Shown in pieces: positions 10,004 through 20,676 of a stretch of 45,857 nt of DNA; positions within the stretch are counted from its first letter, which is position 1, and each line of letters starts with the position of its first letter. This stretch comes from Lenisia limosa. Taxonomy: Eukaryota; Breviatea. Location: NCBI GenBank assembly GCA_001655205.1, contig LPNZ01008289.1, positions 1-45,857 of the forward strand, read 5' to 3'. The translations under genes were made by a program, and so were the position numbers. Under the pieces are notes generated by a model, which was given only the letters and a program-made list of their open reading frames with translations, was not told where the DNA came from and made no database searches.

Positions 10004-12948
10004 ATGAATGTGGAGGAAGGTGAAACCCCGCTCCTCTATGCCAACTTCAACCAAGATTTCGTAAGCCCTTCGGCTCATCTTTGACCCTCTCCCGACTAAC
10101 TGTCTTCAGGGATGTTTCGCCCTTGGTCTCCAGAACGGATTCAGGTAGTAGTTACCTCTTTGGAACAACATTCTTTTGATCTGGGGTTTGACTGTTTATT
10201 GTGGTTCCATTAGCCTGCTCCCATTTCTGAAACTACCGGTTTTGTCATTATTAGGACAAACATTAATATTTCATTAAAACACTGGCCACTTCCCACCCTA
10301 CTTTTCCTGCTCTTTACATGTCCACATTATGAGTCATGATGGAATAGCGTAGCTTGATTATTTATATTTGTATCAATGCTTTGTTAACATGCTCTGACTT
10401 ACGCTTTAGAATCTACAACTCGGAACCGCTGAAGGAGAGATCAAGAAGAGGTAAGGGATATAATCAGTTGAACATGGAGAGAGTGTTAAAGGTTACTGAA
10501 TGTTTTTTTTTATCATTTATCTGACGAAATAGAGTTCAGAGAAGAAGGCATTGCGATTGTGGAGATGCTTTTCAGATATAACCTTCTTGGTGACTGGGCA
10601 CCTTACTCATAGTGGTTCTCTAACTTGTTTTGGAATATCCACAACGACAACGTTATAAATAATAACACTTTTTTTCTGTAACCCTTAAGCTCTTGTTGGT
10701 GGAGGGAAAAACCCGAAGTTCAGTCCAAACAAAGTAGGCAGGCGTTCTTTACCAACGTGACCGTAGCTATGATACCTTGTTAACATGGGTATTTTTGACC
10801 CCCTCCCCCTCAGGTAATTGTTTGGGATGAGAATCAGCAGAAGGCGCGGTGTGAGCTGGAGTTCCGGTCCGTGGTCAAAGCGGTCAGGTTACGTCGCGAT
10901 AGGTTGGCTTATTAGGATGGTTTTGACTTCTGGGCATGCATCCTAATTTTGTGACATATTATTTTGCCTGTGTTCGTATCCTTTCCCCTTTCTGTTTTTC
11001 TTGTCTTTGTCGCTTCCTTACTGTTTAGAATTGTTGTTGTTCTTGAGAACAAGGTCTATGTTTACACATTTCCTGACAACTTCCTCACCACCAACGTTTT
11101 TGAAACATATGATAACCCAAAAGGTATTGTTGGTCCTTTAACCATGAATGTATATTTGTATTGATACACATATGAAGTCTCATTAGAAAACACCCCAATC
11201 TTTACCCCATTCTCCAGGAATTGTAGCCATGACCTTCTCATCAACAGAATCCATTCTCGCTATCCCAGGGAGGAAGTAGGCTCGCTTGTGCTTTCAGTAC
11301 ATATCATATTGTTTCAGGATTGATTTTCTTGGGCCCTGCTGCAGGTGTTGCAGGTTGTTTTTTACTTCTCAGAAAAGGACAGCTCCTTCTAGCCGACCTT
11401 GCGTCAGGCGAACAATCTATATTCACAGGTCTGCGGCTCTTTCGCCCACGAATTCCCCTTACTTCTTCGGGATATTTTGATCAGTTGGGAATCAAAATTA
11501 TAAATAAACAAATGATGTTGAGACTCAGTATTGTACTCCTGGAAAAGACCATAATGAAGCCTTCTCTATCTCACCTTGTAGCGCACAACAGCCCAATTTC
11601 AGCCATCACCATTTCGCAAGACGGCACTCTCATGGCCACGGCCTCGCAGAAAGGTTGGGCTTGCCAGCTGTTTGCTACCTCAATAAGAAGTTCTCAGTTA
11701 ACTCTTGATATTATCGTGATGAAAATATGGCATATTTTCGGCAACGTGAGGTTGTTGACTGCACAGTATTACCTTCTACCTGTTCATATTAATTACATTT
11801 TTGGGCTAAGCGTCTTCGTGTGTATTTGCGTGCATCACTCACAATTTAGGAACCTTAGTGCGTATCTGGGATGTCAAAACAAGATCTTTGGTCCAAGTAT
11901 GCTGTTGAGCTGCAAATTGTATCATTGTTTTTTCGTATCTGACATCAACAAGTTTGTTTTCACATAGTATGATATCTAGCTTGCAATTGACATTTTCTAG
12001 GAATTGAGGAGAGGTGCAGATCGAGCGCTTATCCACAGTCTTGCCTTCAACTATAACGCGAAGTACCTGGTTGTCTCTTCTGACAAGGGTAGGTGAAGCA
12101 GGCAATAAGTCGCCTCTGACACTTTCAGGAACCATCCACGTCTTTTCAGTGGACACTACTGCTGAGTAGGCTGGCGGTCGGTAAGATCCCAGAGATCAAG
12201 ATCAACTTCTGTGGTTATTATGGCAAAATGTTAATATGATTCCTAATTCTGTTTTAGCAAATCCACTGAGCCGTACGCGTTCAACAAATCCTCTGCCGAA
12301 TCCCCACCTCCAAATAAAAACTCAGCGTAGGATCACCTTGCTTGTTCCTTGCTCATTCAAATGTTTAAACACCCCTATTGCTTTTGCTACTGCTCATCCT
12401 CAAGTTTCTCGTTCATGAAGGGCATGCTTCCAAAGTACTTCTCCTCAGAATGGTCATTGGCCCAGGTTGGATGGGCGAAGGAAATTTCGAGAATCAAATA
12501 TTGGTTGAAATGTTGGGACCGTTCTGCAACAGCAAGACATACGATATGTAGTTTATGGGATATTACAGGTTTTATTTTGGCACATAGTATGATATGAGAG
12601 AGATAGGTTGTAGATTTATTCAAAGTCCACTCTAACGTTAAGGTTGTCAAGGTTATCAAGATAAAAAAAAACACAAGAGCACCCATTTCCCCCATTCAAT
12701 TCCTCACATTAAAGTTCCACATTGAAGAGAACCATTCGATAGCTGCCTTTGGTCAGGAGAAAAACACTGTTGTTGGTCTGTGGGGATGTTTGCATGTTTT
12801 TCTGAAAGGTTGAATTGCCCCGACATCTCATTGATTAGTGGTGACGTCAACGGGGGTGTACTATAAGTTTGGCTTTGACCCATCAAAAAGAGAAAACAAC
12901 ACAAGGCAGGACAACTTTATCCTTTTGTTCAAAACTGGCTTCGAGTAG
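10004..12948 (+). CDS. PROPPIN beta-propeller (WIPI3/WIPI4, Atg18-family) autophagy protein
   Basis: PROPPINs bind PI3P/PI(3,5)P2 on autophagic and endosomal membranes and help recruit the lipid-transfer machinery. The start codon opens [12 protein letters not shown] and joins to [20 protein letters not shown], a typical blade 1. Middle exons give [38 protein letters not shown] and [20 protein letters not shown]. The lipid-binding motif is [18 protein letters not shown] near 12000-12055. LRRG in place of FRRG is typical of the WIPI3/4 branch. A Ser/Pro/Asn-rich loop follows (about 12255-12330), then [18 protein letters not shown] and a C-terminal blade ending LLFKTGFE and TAG at 12946-12948. 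About ten introns are present and no sequencing gap falls inside. Which human paralogue it matches best is not settled. Confidence 0.93.
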
Positions 12949-13178
12949 TGTGTTTCTTTCTAATTTATTGTGTTTCGTCTATCAATGTAATTCTGTTTCA
13001 TTAAAAGGACTGTAATCCAAGCTCACAGTATGGATTTATGAACCAAGCTGAGAGATAAAGAAGTTTTTATCAATGAAATTAGCACATAAAGTAAAATACA
13101 ATCCTAATTAAAAGCACAAAAAAAAAAATACAAATACACATACTCTACACCATAAAATCAGTAAAGAAGGAGCGAAGC
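12949..13178. other. Spacer between convergent PROPPIN and thymidine kinase genes
   Basis: About 230 AT-rich bases with an A-run near 13120 and no coding signal. This is probably the two 3' untranslated regions. Confidence 0.6.
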
Positions 13179-14430
13179 CTATATATCACGGCCGCGGTGG
13201 TTTGCTTTGATGCCCTGGTTGATTGGTGCCACTGATAATGAGTCGATGGGGATGAAGCTTGCGGGGCTGCGGTTACGTTCAATGATGGAAATCGCCTTCT
13301 TCGTCACCTTTTCACTTGAGAGTAAGAGGGGGTCATGGCTCAAAGGAGCCTAAGAAGGGACAAGCATACTGAGCATCGTGGTGAAGATGGTAGCAATGGC
13401 GACAGACGGCCATGTAAGTATCGGACCCTCCAATGACCTCAACCTCATCACCGGAAACTACGAGGGTAAACACATGGAAGACTAGAGGCGTTTCTATCAA
13501 TAAGCAAGGGCTGTTGGGAAGCTGAGTGATGGTGCATGCATACCGATACGCTTTGAGAAGGCGGCTTCCTTGGTGCAAACGCTGCAAATGGACTTGAGCT
13601 TTGTGACCGACTCGGCAAGAGGCACAAGGTTGAGAATGGTGTTGAAGGCCTGGATAGTCAGCTGAACAATGGAAAGAAACCAGCGGTCAGCAATGCGGAA
13701 CCAGCAACAAACCTTGCGTTGGAAGGTGCCATCAAGAGCAGCGACAATGACAATCTTGCCCATGTTGGCGCAGGTCTCGCAGAACTCAACGACGTCCGGG
13801 AAGAACTGGCCCTCATCAACACCAACAACATCTGAGAGGTGAAAAAAAGTGGGTGAAGGGGGCGGTATGAAACTGAATTTGTATGAAACAATTAGAATGG
13901 ATGAATGGATTAGCGAGAAAGAATAAGGAGGAGTCAGAGAAGCCTTCAGATGAAAGTGAAAAAAAGGCGCCAAGAGTAAGTCAGAAGGAAACCAACCAAA
14001 CCTCACCAATAAGTCATATAACAAACTCTATGACTATAGATGCCATAAATTAAGGTAATACAGCAGTCCCCACCGTAGTCCTTCACTTCTTCGATCGCCT
14101 CATGAAGCTCAATGCATGGCCTGGCCACCATGGTGACCTTATCATGGGTTGCAAGCATTTCAACGTCAGCGTAGCTGTTTGAAGTGAGAAAAGACAACAA
14201 AGAAAAGGCGCGCCAAAATTATTCTAACATCAACACCGCAAACCGAACATCTCTCTTGTACTTAAGAACTAAACAACGGCGTTTGGCGATAGAATAGCGA
14301 CGCATACGACGGAGGAGCTCAGTTGACTTACCACTGAACATGGGCTAGAGAGGTTAGCTCATCCAAAACAAGGTAGTTAGTCACATACACCGAAGATAAC
14401 GTGGATAGATCCTTCAAAATCAAGTTCCAT
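13179..14430 (-). CDS. TK1: Thymidine kinase, TK1 type
   Basis: This salvage enzyme phosphorylates thymidine with ATP to dTMP. Exon 1 encodes [14 protein letters not shown] and joins to [18 protein letters not shown], which completes the P-loop. Then follow [17 protein letters not shown], the [13 protein letters not shown] block that contains the catalytic Glu, and [10 protein letters not shown]. The structural zinc site has two Cys pairs, [13 protein letters not shown] and [12 protein letters not shown] 55-base intron (GTATGC...CTCAAG) near 13315-13370 lets the frame continue to a C-terminal tail ending [17 protein letters not shown] and a TAG at 13179-13181. Reading through it would stop early, at GSFEP. 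Length and motif order fit cellular TK1 rather than herpesvirus-type kinases. I see no KEN degradation box. E2F-like sites suggest S-phase control (inference). Confidence 0.93.
14207..14218 (-). promoter_or_regulatory. E2F-like site in a thymidine kinase intron
   Basis: On the gene's strand the bases read TTTTGGCGCGCC, which fits the E2F/DP consensus TTTSSCGC and stands out from the AT-rich surroundings. It lies in an intron close to the 5' end of the gene. Confidence 0.5.
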
Positions 14431-14976
14431 TCTGAGGAGCGGAATAACTAGGATAGAATTCGGTGGTTATCAGAGTAATACTATAGTTACTTGGTGTCAG
14501 GTTAAACAGATGCACAACTATTGACTCTCAGACTTGCTTCCCAGAAGAAAAAAAAAGTGTTTTTATTCGCGCGCATGCGCGTATACGCCAAGTGCGCCAA
14601 AACTATACGCCACCTTGCGTAAACGCCACTCATTTGACTTTCTGAGAAACTCCTGAAACTCCGAGTCATTGCTTTTCTGCGCACCTCATTTATCTTTCTT
14701 CAACCTTTTCTTATTCTTCTCCCTCCAGCCAACCTCGCCTTCTTCTCACAGTCTAAGTCTTCTCAATGTGACCAAGGACCCTAGGTACAGCAGACATACA
14801 AATGGACATGACTTTGTTTATTGCACTTTGTTTGTCATCCTTTTTCCTTCTTGGTTGTTGGCTGAGTACAAATATAAAAAAAAAAAAACAAGGGGATTGC
14901 ACAAGGATTTCAGGATCGTGGGGAAAGAAACTTTATCAAAAAGAGAAACAGAGAACAGACAAATAACAAGATACCA
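14431..14976. promoter_or_regulatory. Thymidine kinase upstream region with a GC-rich block
   Basis: The spacer holds no convincing ORF. At about 14569-14628 it contains an unusual GC-rich block with repeated GGCGTATA/GGCGTTTA units and an alternating cgcgcgcatgcgcg run. It covers the promoter of the thymidine kinase gene and the 3' flank of the next minus-strand gene. An A-run lies at about 14878-14888. Confidence 0.5.
14594..14601 (-). promoter_or_regulatory. E2F-like site upstream of thymidine kinase
   Basis: On the gene's strand this is TTTGGCGC, an exact match to TTTSSCGC, about 165 bases upstream of the start codon. Thymidine kinase genes are classic E2F targets in animals. Use of the site in this organism is inferred. 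Confidence 0.55.
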
Positions 14977-17839
14977 TTAAACCTTATAGCCCCACGCATC
15001 ACTCCATGTTTTAGAAAACCGTTCGTCAAGATAGTCACTTGACAGATCCAAGGGTTCTAAATAATGAAGTGGGCTTCACAATTCAAATGAGAAAAAATCT
15101 CACAAATATATTAAGATACAAAAAAAGACACACACTAAAGGGATCAGCAAAACCCTTCTTACTTATAGCTTTCTTCAGATCTTTTGGATCGTTTCCTGTA
15201 GTGTAATATGATGAATAAATCAACTTATCGGGGGGGGGGGGGGTTNNNNNNNNNNNNNNNNNNNNNNNNNNNNNNNNNNNNNNNNNNNNNNNNNNNNNNN
15301 NNNNNNNNNNNNNNNNNNNNNNNNNNNNNNGTACACGTGCATAACGTAACTGAATTTGTAATATCCAGACATATGCAGCGCATGTGGGAACAAGGGCTGG
15401 TCTTCCTGCAGGTGTTAAAAGGCTTGGAAACTATTGTAAACGTGATTGTGTAATCCCACATCAAAGAAAGCTGGAAGCTGTGGGACGAACCCTGTCTTGA
15501 CAGGATACCCTAAAACATTAAGGAAATAATAAATACGGTCAACAAGTCTGTTCCCCCAAACCCCGTAAGGTGCCCATGGTGGTGAAGATGATGTCCTCAA
15601 CCTCCAGCGTGGGGTATCCGTTGAAGGACTCATCAAGAGAACCTGAACTAAATCGTCATGGGAGGATGAAAAATGGGAGCTTTTGAAAACGGGGGTGTTC
15701 TCGGTGAATACTGAAAAACCAACGAAAGTTTGAGATACCACTTTAACAAACATTTTCCTTTCGACACGAGGGAGCACTCCATCAATCACCATTTTTGCGT
15801 TCCGGAGATGGTATCGAATCGTCTTGAGTTAGTAAGCAAAAAGTAAAAAAAGTTGATAAAAGGGAGGAGATAAGATGGAAGCGAACAAAACTTGACTGAG
15901 CACTAAATTGTCCAAGTTTGTTTCACAATGATTCAATTTGACTCGTTCAGAAGTGCTTGAATAAATACTGGTATCAAGTGAAACCTAAGAACTTCGCCAA
16001 CAGGTATCATCACTTCCAGTCTTGCAGAACTGTACGTCACGAAGGCGCCTCTGGCGTATGGCGGGTCTATCATGGTGATACTACACAATATTGGAAATTT
16101 ATCTTTTGACAATTCATTCCACTTTTCTTACTTTGTATACTTTGTACACAACTCGTATTAATTCTGAATAAAAAAAAGTACAGTATGATTAAACCTACAA
16201 AGGCTAAAGGGGTACATGTTGAAGGAAACGGAGTATTTGTTATTCCGACGGTCCACACCACCCGGCCTGGAAGGTGAATGAATATAACTGATTATTTCTC
16301 TGTTGACCACACATACTGGTTGGGATGTCCAACAATGACTTGATCTTCGGATGAAATCTTGTCAGATCGGAGAAACTCCAAATGTGCCGACAAGTCCGCG
16401 TATACGTCATCATCAAGCTAAGTGATGAGGCCCTTTAAGTCTAAGTAAGTATCATAACCCCTACCTTCAAGTAGAACTCGGCATTATGGAAAGCTGTATA
16501 AATTGTTTCGTATACCGCAGCAGCCTTGGATATCAAATATGATAAACTGGAAGAACATCTCAGAGAGAAGAGGGTTTCTGAGTGGAGGTATGACAAGTAT
16601 AATGCGTAGCGAGTGAAAGCCATCCAACCTTATAAACAAGGTAATCGTTTCCTTCAGGAATATCACGCGTCACAATATCCCCATGAATGCTGTTTTCAAG
16701 GGCTAGAAGGTCTTGCTCGTTTTTACAGTAATACGACTCCGAATCTAAAAAAAAGTTACCGCCAGCCTGCAAAAATACATATCAAAGCAGCACGCACTAC
16801 GCTAAGCCTACTCTCAATGCAGGCCTGCGAAATGCCGACAACAAACACAAAAGAGTAGCACTCCCTACAATGTCATTCAGGAAGGTTGGTCAACTACTTC
16901 CAAAAATGTAATTATATATGACACGTCTTTCTCCGCTTTAACGATATCTTTATTTGAGCTTTTAGTCCATTGATGGGTTTGTTCAAAAAGATGATATGAT
17001 CACTGGGCTCACTCTGGGTGAGAGTAGCTGAAAACAGTATCTCTGAGGACCTGCCGTCTAGCAACATTTCGAGGCTGGGTTGGGACTCCTGTATTAGTAA
17101 AAGACCTGCAGCAAATGACAAAGCAATCCAACGAATGTGCTTCCTTACCAATAGCAAGCCTGCATTGGATCCCAGTCTCCTTTTGCTTGTTTGCAACCTC
17201 TTTCCAAGGGCTTGGTTCTAAAGTGAAGAAATAAGACCTTGACCAGCACCCACCATCTTGGAGGCTTCTCATGAGTTCAATAGCCTCAGGGTTGGAACTT
17301 GGTAACACACGGTCACGCGGACTCTCGTCCAATATGTCCAATGCTACCCATTTGTTGGCCGGGTTTGGGAATCTTGAGACTGATTGTCAGAAAAGCCATA
17401 TTATAAGGATGTCTCCAGGCAATTGAAATTGGTACAAATGATGAAGTAATGTATTTGGTCATTAATTAACTCATCATTTTATATAAATTACCAACCTGAA
17501 GGGTGGAAGAAAACAGGCATAAACTTCTGCTGGTGCGAAGGAATTCCATTTGAACGCAAATGGTCGAGATTAGGTTGAAGTTCTACAGAGTAAAACAGGA
17601 AATTTACCCTTGGACTCAACCTTTTTACAAAGTTAACAGAACCCTACCTTGAAATAGTTCCACGAGGTTCTCATGAATTTTAGAAATGCGGCAGGCAGGG
17701 TTCAAAACTGCTGTGTTACATGCTGTTGACTGATGTAGCAAACGGGGAAAGTGATGAGTATGTAGTTGTGTCTGTTATTATAGCTAAGTCATAGTTCCCC
17801 TCCGTGTCTTACAACCGTCAATGTCTTACAACCGTCCAT
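14977..17839 (-). CDS. Multi-exon gene of unknown function
   Basis: I do not recognise this protein. The proposed start (ATG at 17837-17839) encodes MDG. It joins across an intron to SCNTAVLNPACRISKIHENL, then KFMPVFFHPSG (about 17500-17590) and LDILDESPRDRVLPSSNPEA (about 17280-17340). Later exons give FLDSESYYCKNEQDLLALEN (about 16690-16750), AAAVYETIYTAFHNAEFYLK (about 16470-16530) and DDVYADLSAHLEFLRSDK (about 16360-16420). These are followed by PPYARGAFVTYSSARLEVM (about 16010-16070), FNGYPTLEVEDIIFTTMG (about 15560-15620) and a last exon YLDERFSKTWSDAWGYKV, with TAA at 14977-14979. All joins use GT-AG sites. No signal peptide, membrane segment or known motif stands out. A gap at 15246-15330, preceded by a G-run, lies in an intron or exon edge near the 3' end. 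Confidence 0.6.
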
Positions 17840-17845
17840 GTCTTG
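17804..17845. repeat. 17-base tandem duplication containing the proposed donor site
   Basis: Two adjacent copies of a unit close to tgtcttacaaccgtc, with the start of a third. On the minus strand each copy carries gttgtaagaca, so the splice donor of the preceding gene's first intron is present twice. Confidence 0.75.
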
Positions 17846-17960
17846 GATTATCTGACAGACAAACACTATATCTATACAATTCTATAACATATCTCCTTTT
17901 GCAAGTGTATTTGTGAGAGAAACCTGGTCGTTTTTTTTTTTCAAATCAAGCTCAACTTCA

Positions 17961-20180
17961 CTATGGGACATATACATTACTGAAACTCCCATTCAGAATA
18001 CACCATCCATTCAGACCATTTGTAGATGCTTCAATGTAGTCAGGTGCCTTGCCAGTAACTGCCGGCCTGACCACGGTATGGAAATGTGCAAGGTAGAAGG
18101 TGTTGACACAATCAACAGCCGCGACTGCAATTGTGGATTTCATGACGCTACTGCCTGGGTCCTGGGGGGGTATGACAGGATCATTGAGAATAAAAAACAC
18201 CACACTGACAAACCATGCCGAAAGCAATCGCATGTTTGATTGGTATGCCACTTTTGACCGCATCAGCAAACGTCCACGACAGCGAACTAAGCGGATAGGA
18301 GGTAAGGTTTGGACCTGTTTATGCAATTCATCGAAATTGACCCCCCCCCCCCCACGAAGACACTTGTCCAAGACTGGCAGCGGGATGGCTCCCCACAGTC
18401 ACTACTGCAGAGCTCTTCTCCTTCGAAGTTAGTGAAAAGACAAGCATCAACAAGTAACACTGGCATTGTTTGATAGACAAATGAATTCACAAACCTTCAG
18501 AAGTTTATTCATTGTTGTTCTATTGAGCATTGTGAGATGTACGGGAGTATCCACTAAAACAGAACCCCTTGAATACAGTAAGTAAAAACAGAGTAACAAA
18601 AAAAGCTACTGGATTTCACCAGTGGTGCAGAACAATTAAACTACATCATGATATTAAGGATATGAGCAATGTTTAAAGAGTCATACCAAAGCGAGCCTGC
18701 CACATTGCTGTAATGCAACATGGAGCTAAGGACCTTGGGGGTATCAAGCCAAACGTTGTCTTCAATCTAAAGGGTCACATATATATATATCTTGTCAATG
18801 ATAATTCTATGGAAAAACCCTCTGTAGATGTATAGTCCACATACCAAAATAAACGATTCTGTAGATTTATAGATCTTGGTACTCCATTGGGCAAGAGAGA
18901 ATTGCTGAATAAATGAGAATTTGTTATCTGTTCATCCCACCCCTTTAGAGTAAGTGTAGCCTGAGTCAACATAAGAAAACATCAAATCTCCGTGTGTCTG
19001 TTGCTCCTTTACCAAAGACTCAGTCACTAAAAAGTCAAGTTGGCCAATGCAAAAACGGGAAAATATGATATCACATGATATCATATATCATATACACCCA
19101 TAGGGCTTAATATAGATGTTATTGAAACAATTTGAGAACGTGTTTGGCTAAACCCCACCTTTAATGGACAAAGCGGCTTTCCGTGGGATATTGATAATAA
19201 AACGATAATTGAAGCATTGCTCCTTGGTTTTCACGGTCAAAAACGTGTCTCGCGCTGCCATTCTCCAATGCAAATTGTCCAGACTTGATGATACTCCTGA
19301 GGAAGTCAGAGACAGTGGTCGCGATTATCTAACATGAGCAAATCAAACCTATGAAAAACTTGCAGTCATTATGAGGGAACTTCTTGATGTGGTTTTCGAG
19401 CAAAGAATATACTACAGATTAGAAGCTGCAACGACTCTTATTAGTTCTGGTATATTGTTCAAAACCATACCAATAATAACAACAATGACAAACACGCCTC
19501 ACCGAAACCGTCCTGGCTGTGCGTTGCCATAAAGTCCCAAGCCTCTCTTGCGTCGGGAAAGATGGGTCGGTAAGGCTCAAGAACCAAGTCGCCAGGGTAG
19601 GTGCGCGGGAAAATCTACCACAAGTCAAGACAAGCCGATAAATATGAGCCCAGTATGTAGTGCTTCACTTCGGTTCGAAAAAGACAGGTAAAATATCGAA
19701 AGTTTTCGAGGATTTATCGAGAAATTCAGCCTTTTTTCGAACCGAAGTGAAGCCCTATGTATGTCATCCCACAAAGTCTCCCAGAGCAGAACAATAACCA
19801 AATTCTCTTCTGGATTACCTCCATCAATGACAACTGTCATTTGACCCACCTGAAAGAGGTCCGGATAAGGTACATCAGCCGCGTCAAAAACAACGACTGG
19901 TGATAAATCACAAAACTTCGGGTATTCTCCTGAATGATAAGATAAATGAAAGTGGAAAAGAGTGGGCGTACAATAAAATAGCCCTCTCCCCACCATCACC
20001 CCAAAGATTCTCAGCAGCATAGCTTTCAGCACTTGTAGAAATGAAATGAAATCTATGTGTTGTTCTGTAGAGAAACGCATCCTCGTGGCTAAAAATGGCA
20101 ACGAAAATGATGCGCAGAATTGACACCGTTGAGAGGAACACAACAGTGTAGAGCATGGAACTGTGGTAGTAACTTCTCAT
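17961..20180 (-). CDS. Membrane-anchored protein of unknown function
   Basis: The start (ATG at 20178-20180) is followed by a hydrophobic segment, MLYTVVFLSTVSILRIIFVA. This is a likely signal anchor, suggesting a secretory-pathway or ER protein. Next come an exon ending STSAESYAAENLWG, then VVVFDAADVPYPDLFQVGQM (about 19830-19895), IFPRTYPGDLVLEPYRPIF (about 19560-19615) and LLENHIKKFPHNDCKFFI (about 19345-19405). Further exons include KSGQFALENGSARHVFDREN, TLTLKGWDEQITNSHLFSNS (about 18900-18960) and DNVWLDTPKVLSSMLHYSN (about 18700-18765). A second hydrophobic stretch, LLSAWFVSVVFFIL, lies near 18195-18240. The C-terminus is placed at the stop at 17961 but is uncertain. The two-ended anchor layout resembles ER glycosylation or GPI-transfer subunits only in topology. 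I cannot name the family. A miniature inverted-repeat element sits in one intron. Confidence 0.55.
19660..19755. mobile_element. 96-base MITE with terminal inverted repeats and target-site duplication
   Basis: The left end reads gtgcttcacttcggttcgaa and the reverse complement of the right end reads gggcttcacttcggttcgaa. The match extends about 23 bases with one mismatch. The element is flanked on both sides by TATGTA (19654-19659 and 19756-19761), a probable 6-base target-site duplication. The interior is non-coding and holds shorter tcgaaa/ttcga palindromes. It lies in an intron of the minus-strand membrane-protein gene. Confidence 0.8.
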
Positions 20181-20676
20181 CTTGAGGGCGTGAGGGAAAC
20201 ACTGTCAGCTTTCCCTAATCTTGCCAACCCTTTGGCAAAATGCAGCTGCTGAATTCCTAATGTTCAAAGCCCAACATGGGGTGGGAATCTTGTGGGCTGT
20301 CCTATTCGTTACAGCGGTTGGCGGGGGGGGGGGGCAATNNNNNNNNNNNNNNNNNNNNNNNNNNNNNNNNNNNNNNNNNNNNNNNNGCGCTGGCTGTGGC
20401 TGCTGAGAGAGAGAGTGCAGGGAGTGACGGGAGGACGGGAGATGAATGGAAAAGAAGGCCAGAGAAGGCACCTTGCGGGAACAAGGAGAGCTAATCAAAA
20501 GTAATCTTATATAAGGCTCCAAAAATTTTGAAAACGTTCAGCAACTTACCCACCGTAACTGCGTTTAAGCCAGTGAATTAGAAGAAACAAAGGTACTTTG
20601 GAGATTCAAAGTGATCCCCAGGTGTTCCAATCGGCCATTAGTTGCTCCCTAGGTCTTTTTTCAACGATTTACACCA
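20181..20676. promoter_or_regulatory. Divergent spacer between two genes, with a G-run and gap
   Basis: This separates a minus-strand start at 20180 from a plus-strand start at 20677. It includes a run of about ten G at 20325-20335 followed by an N-gap (20339-20386), and a purine-rich stretch at about 20400-20490. No gene is seen. It presumably carries both promoters. Confidence 0.5.

Noticed and set aside
13179-14430. Viral origin of the thymidine kinase
   Set aside because: The gene has several introns and the TK1-type zinc sites, and is embedded among host genes. No viral neighbours are present.
14669-14980. Plus-strand ORF in the thymidine kinase upstream region
   Set aside because: Low-complexity Phe/Leu/Ser translation of a pyrimidine-rich stretch, with no supporting neighbours.
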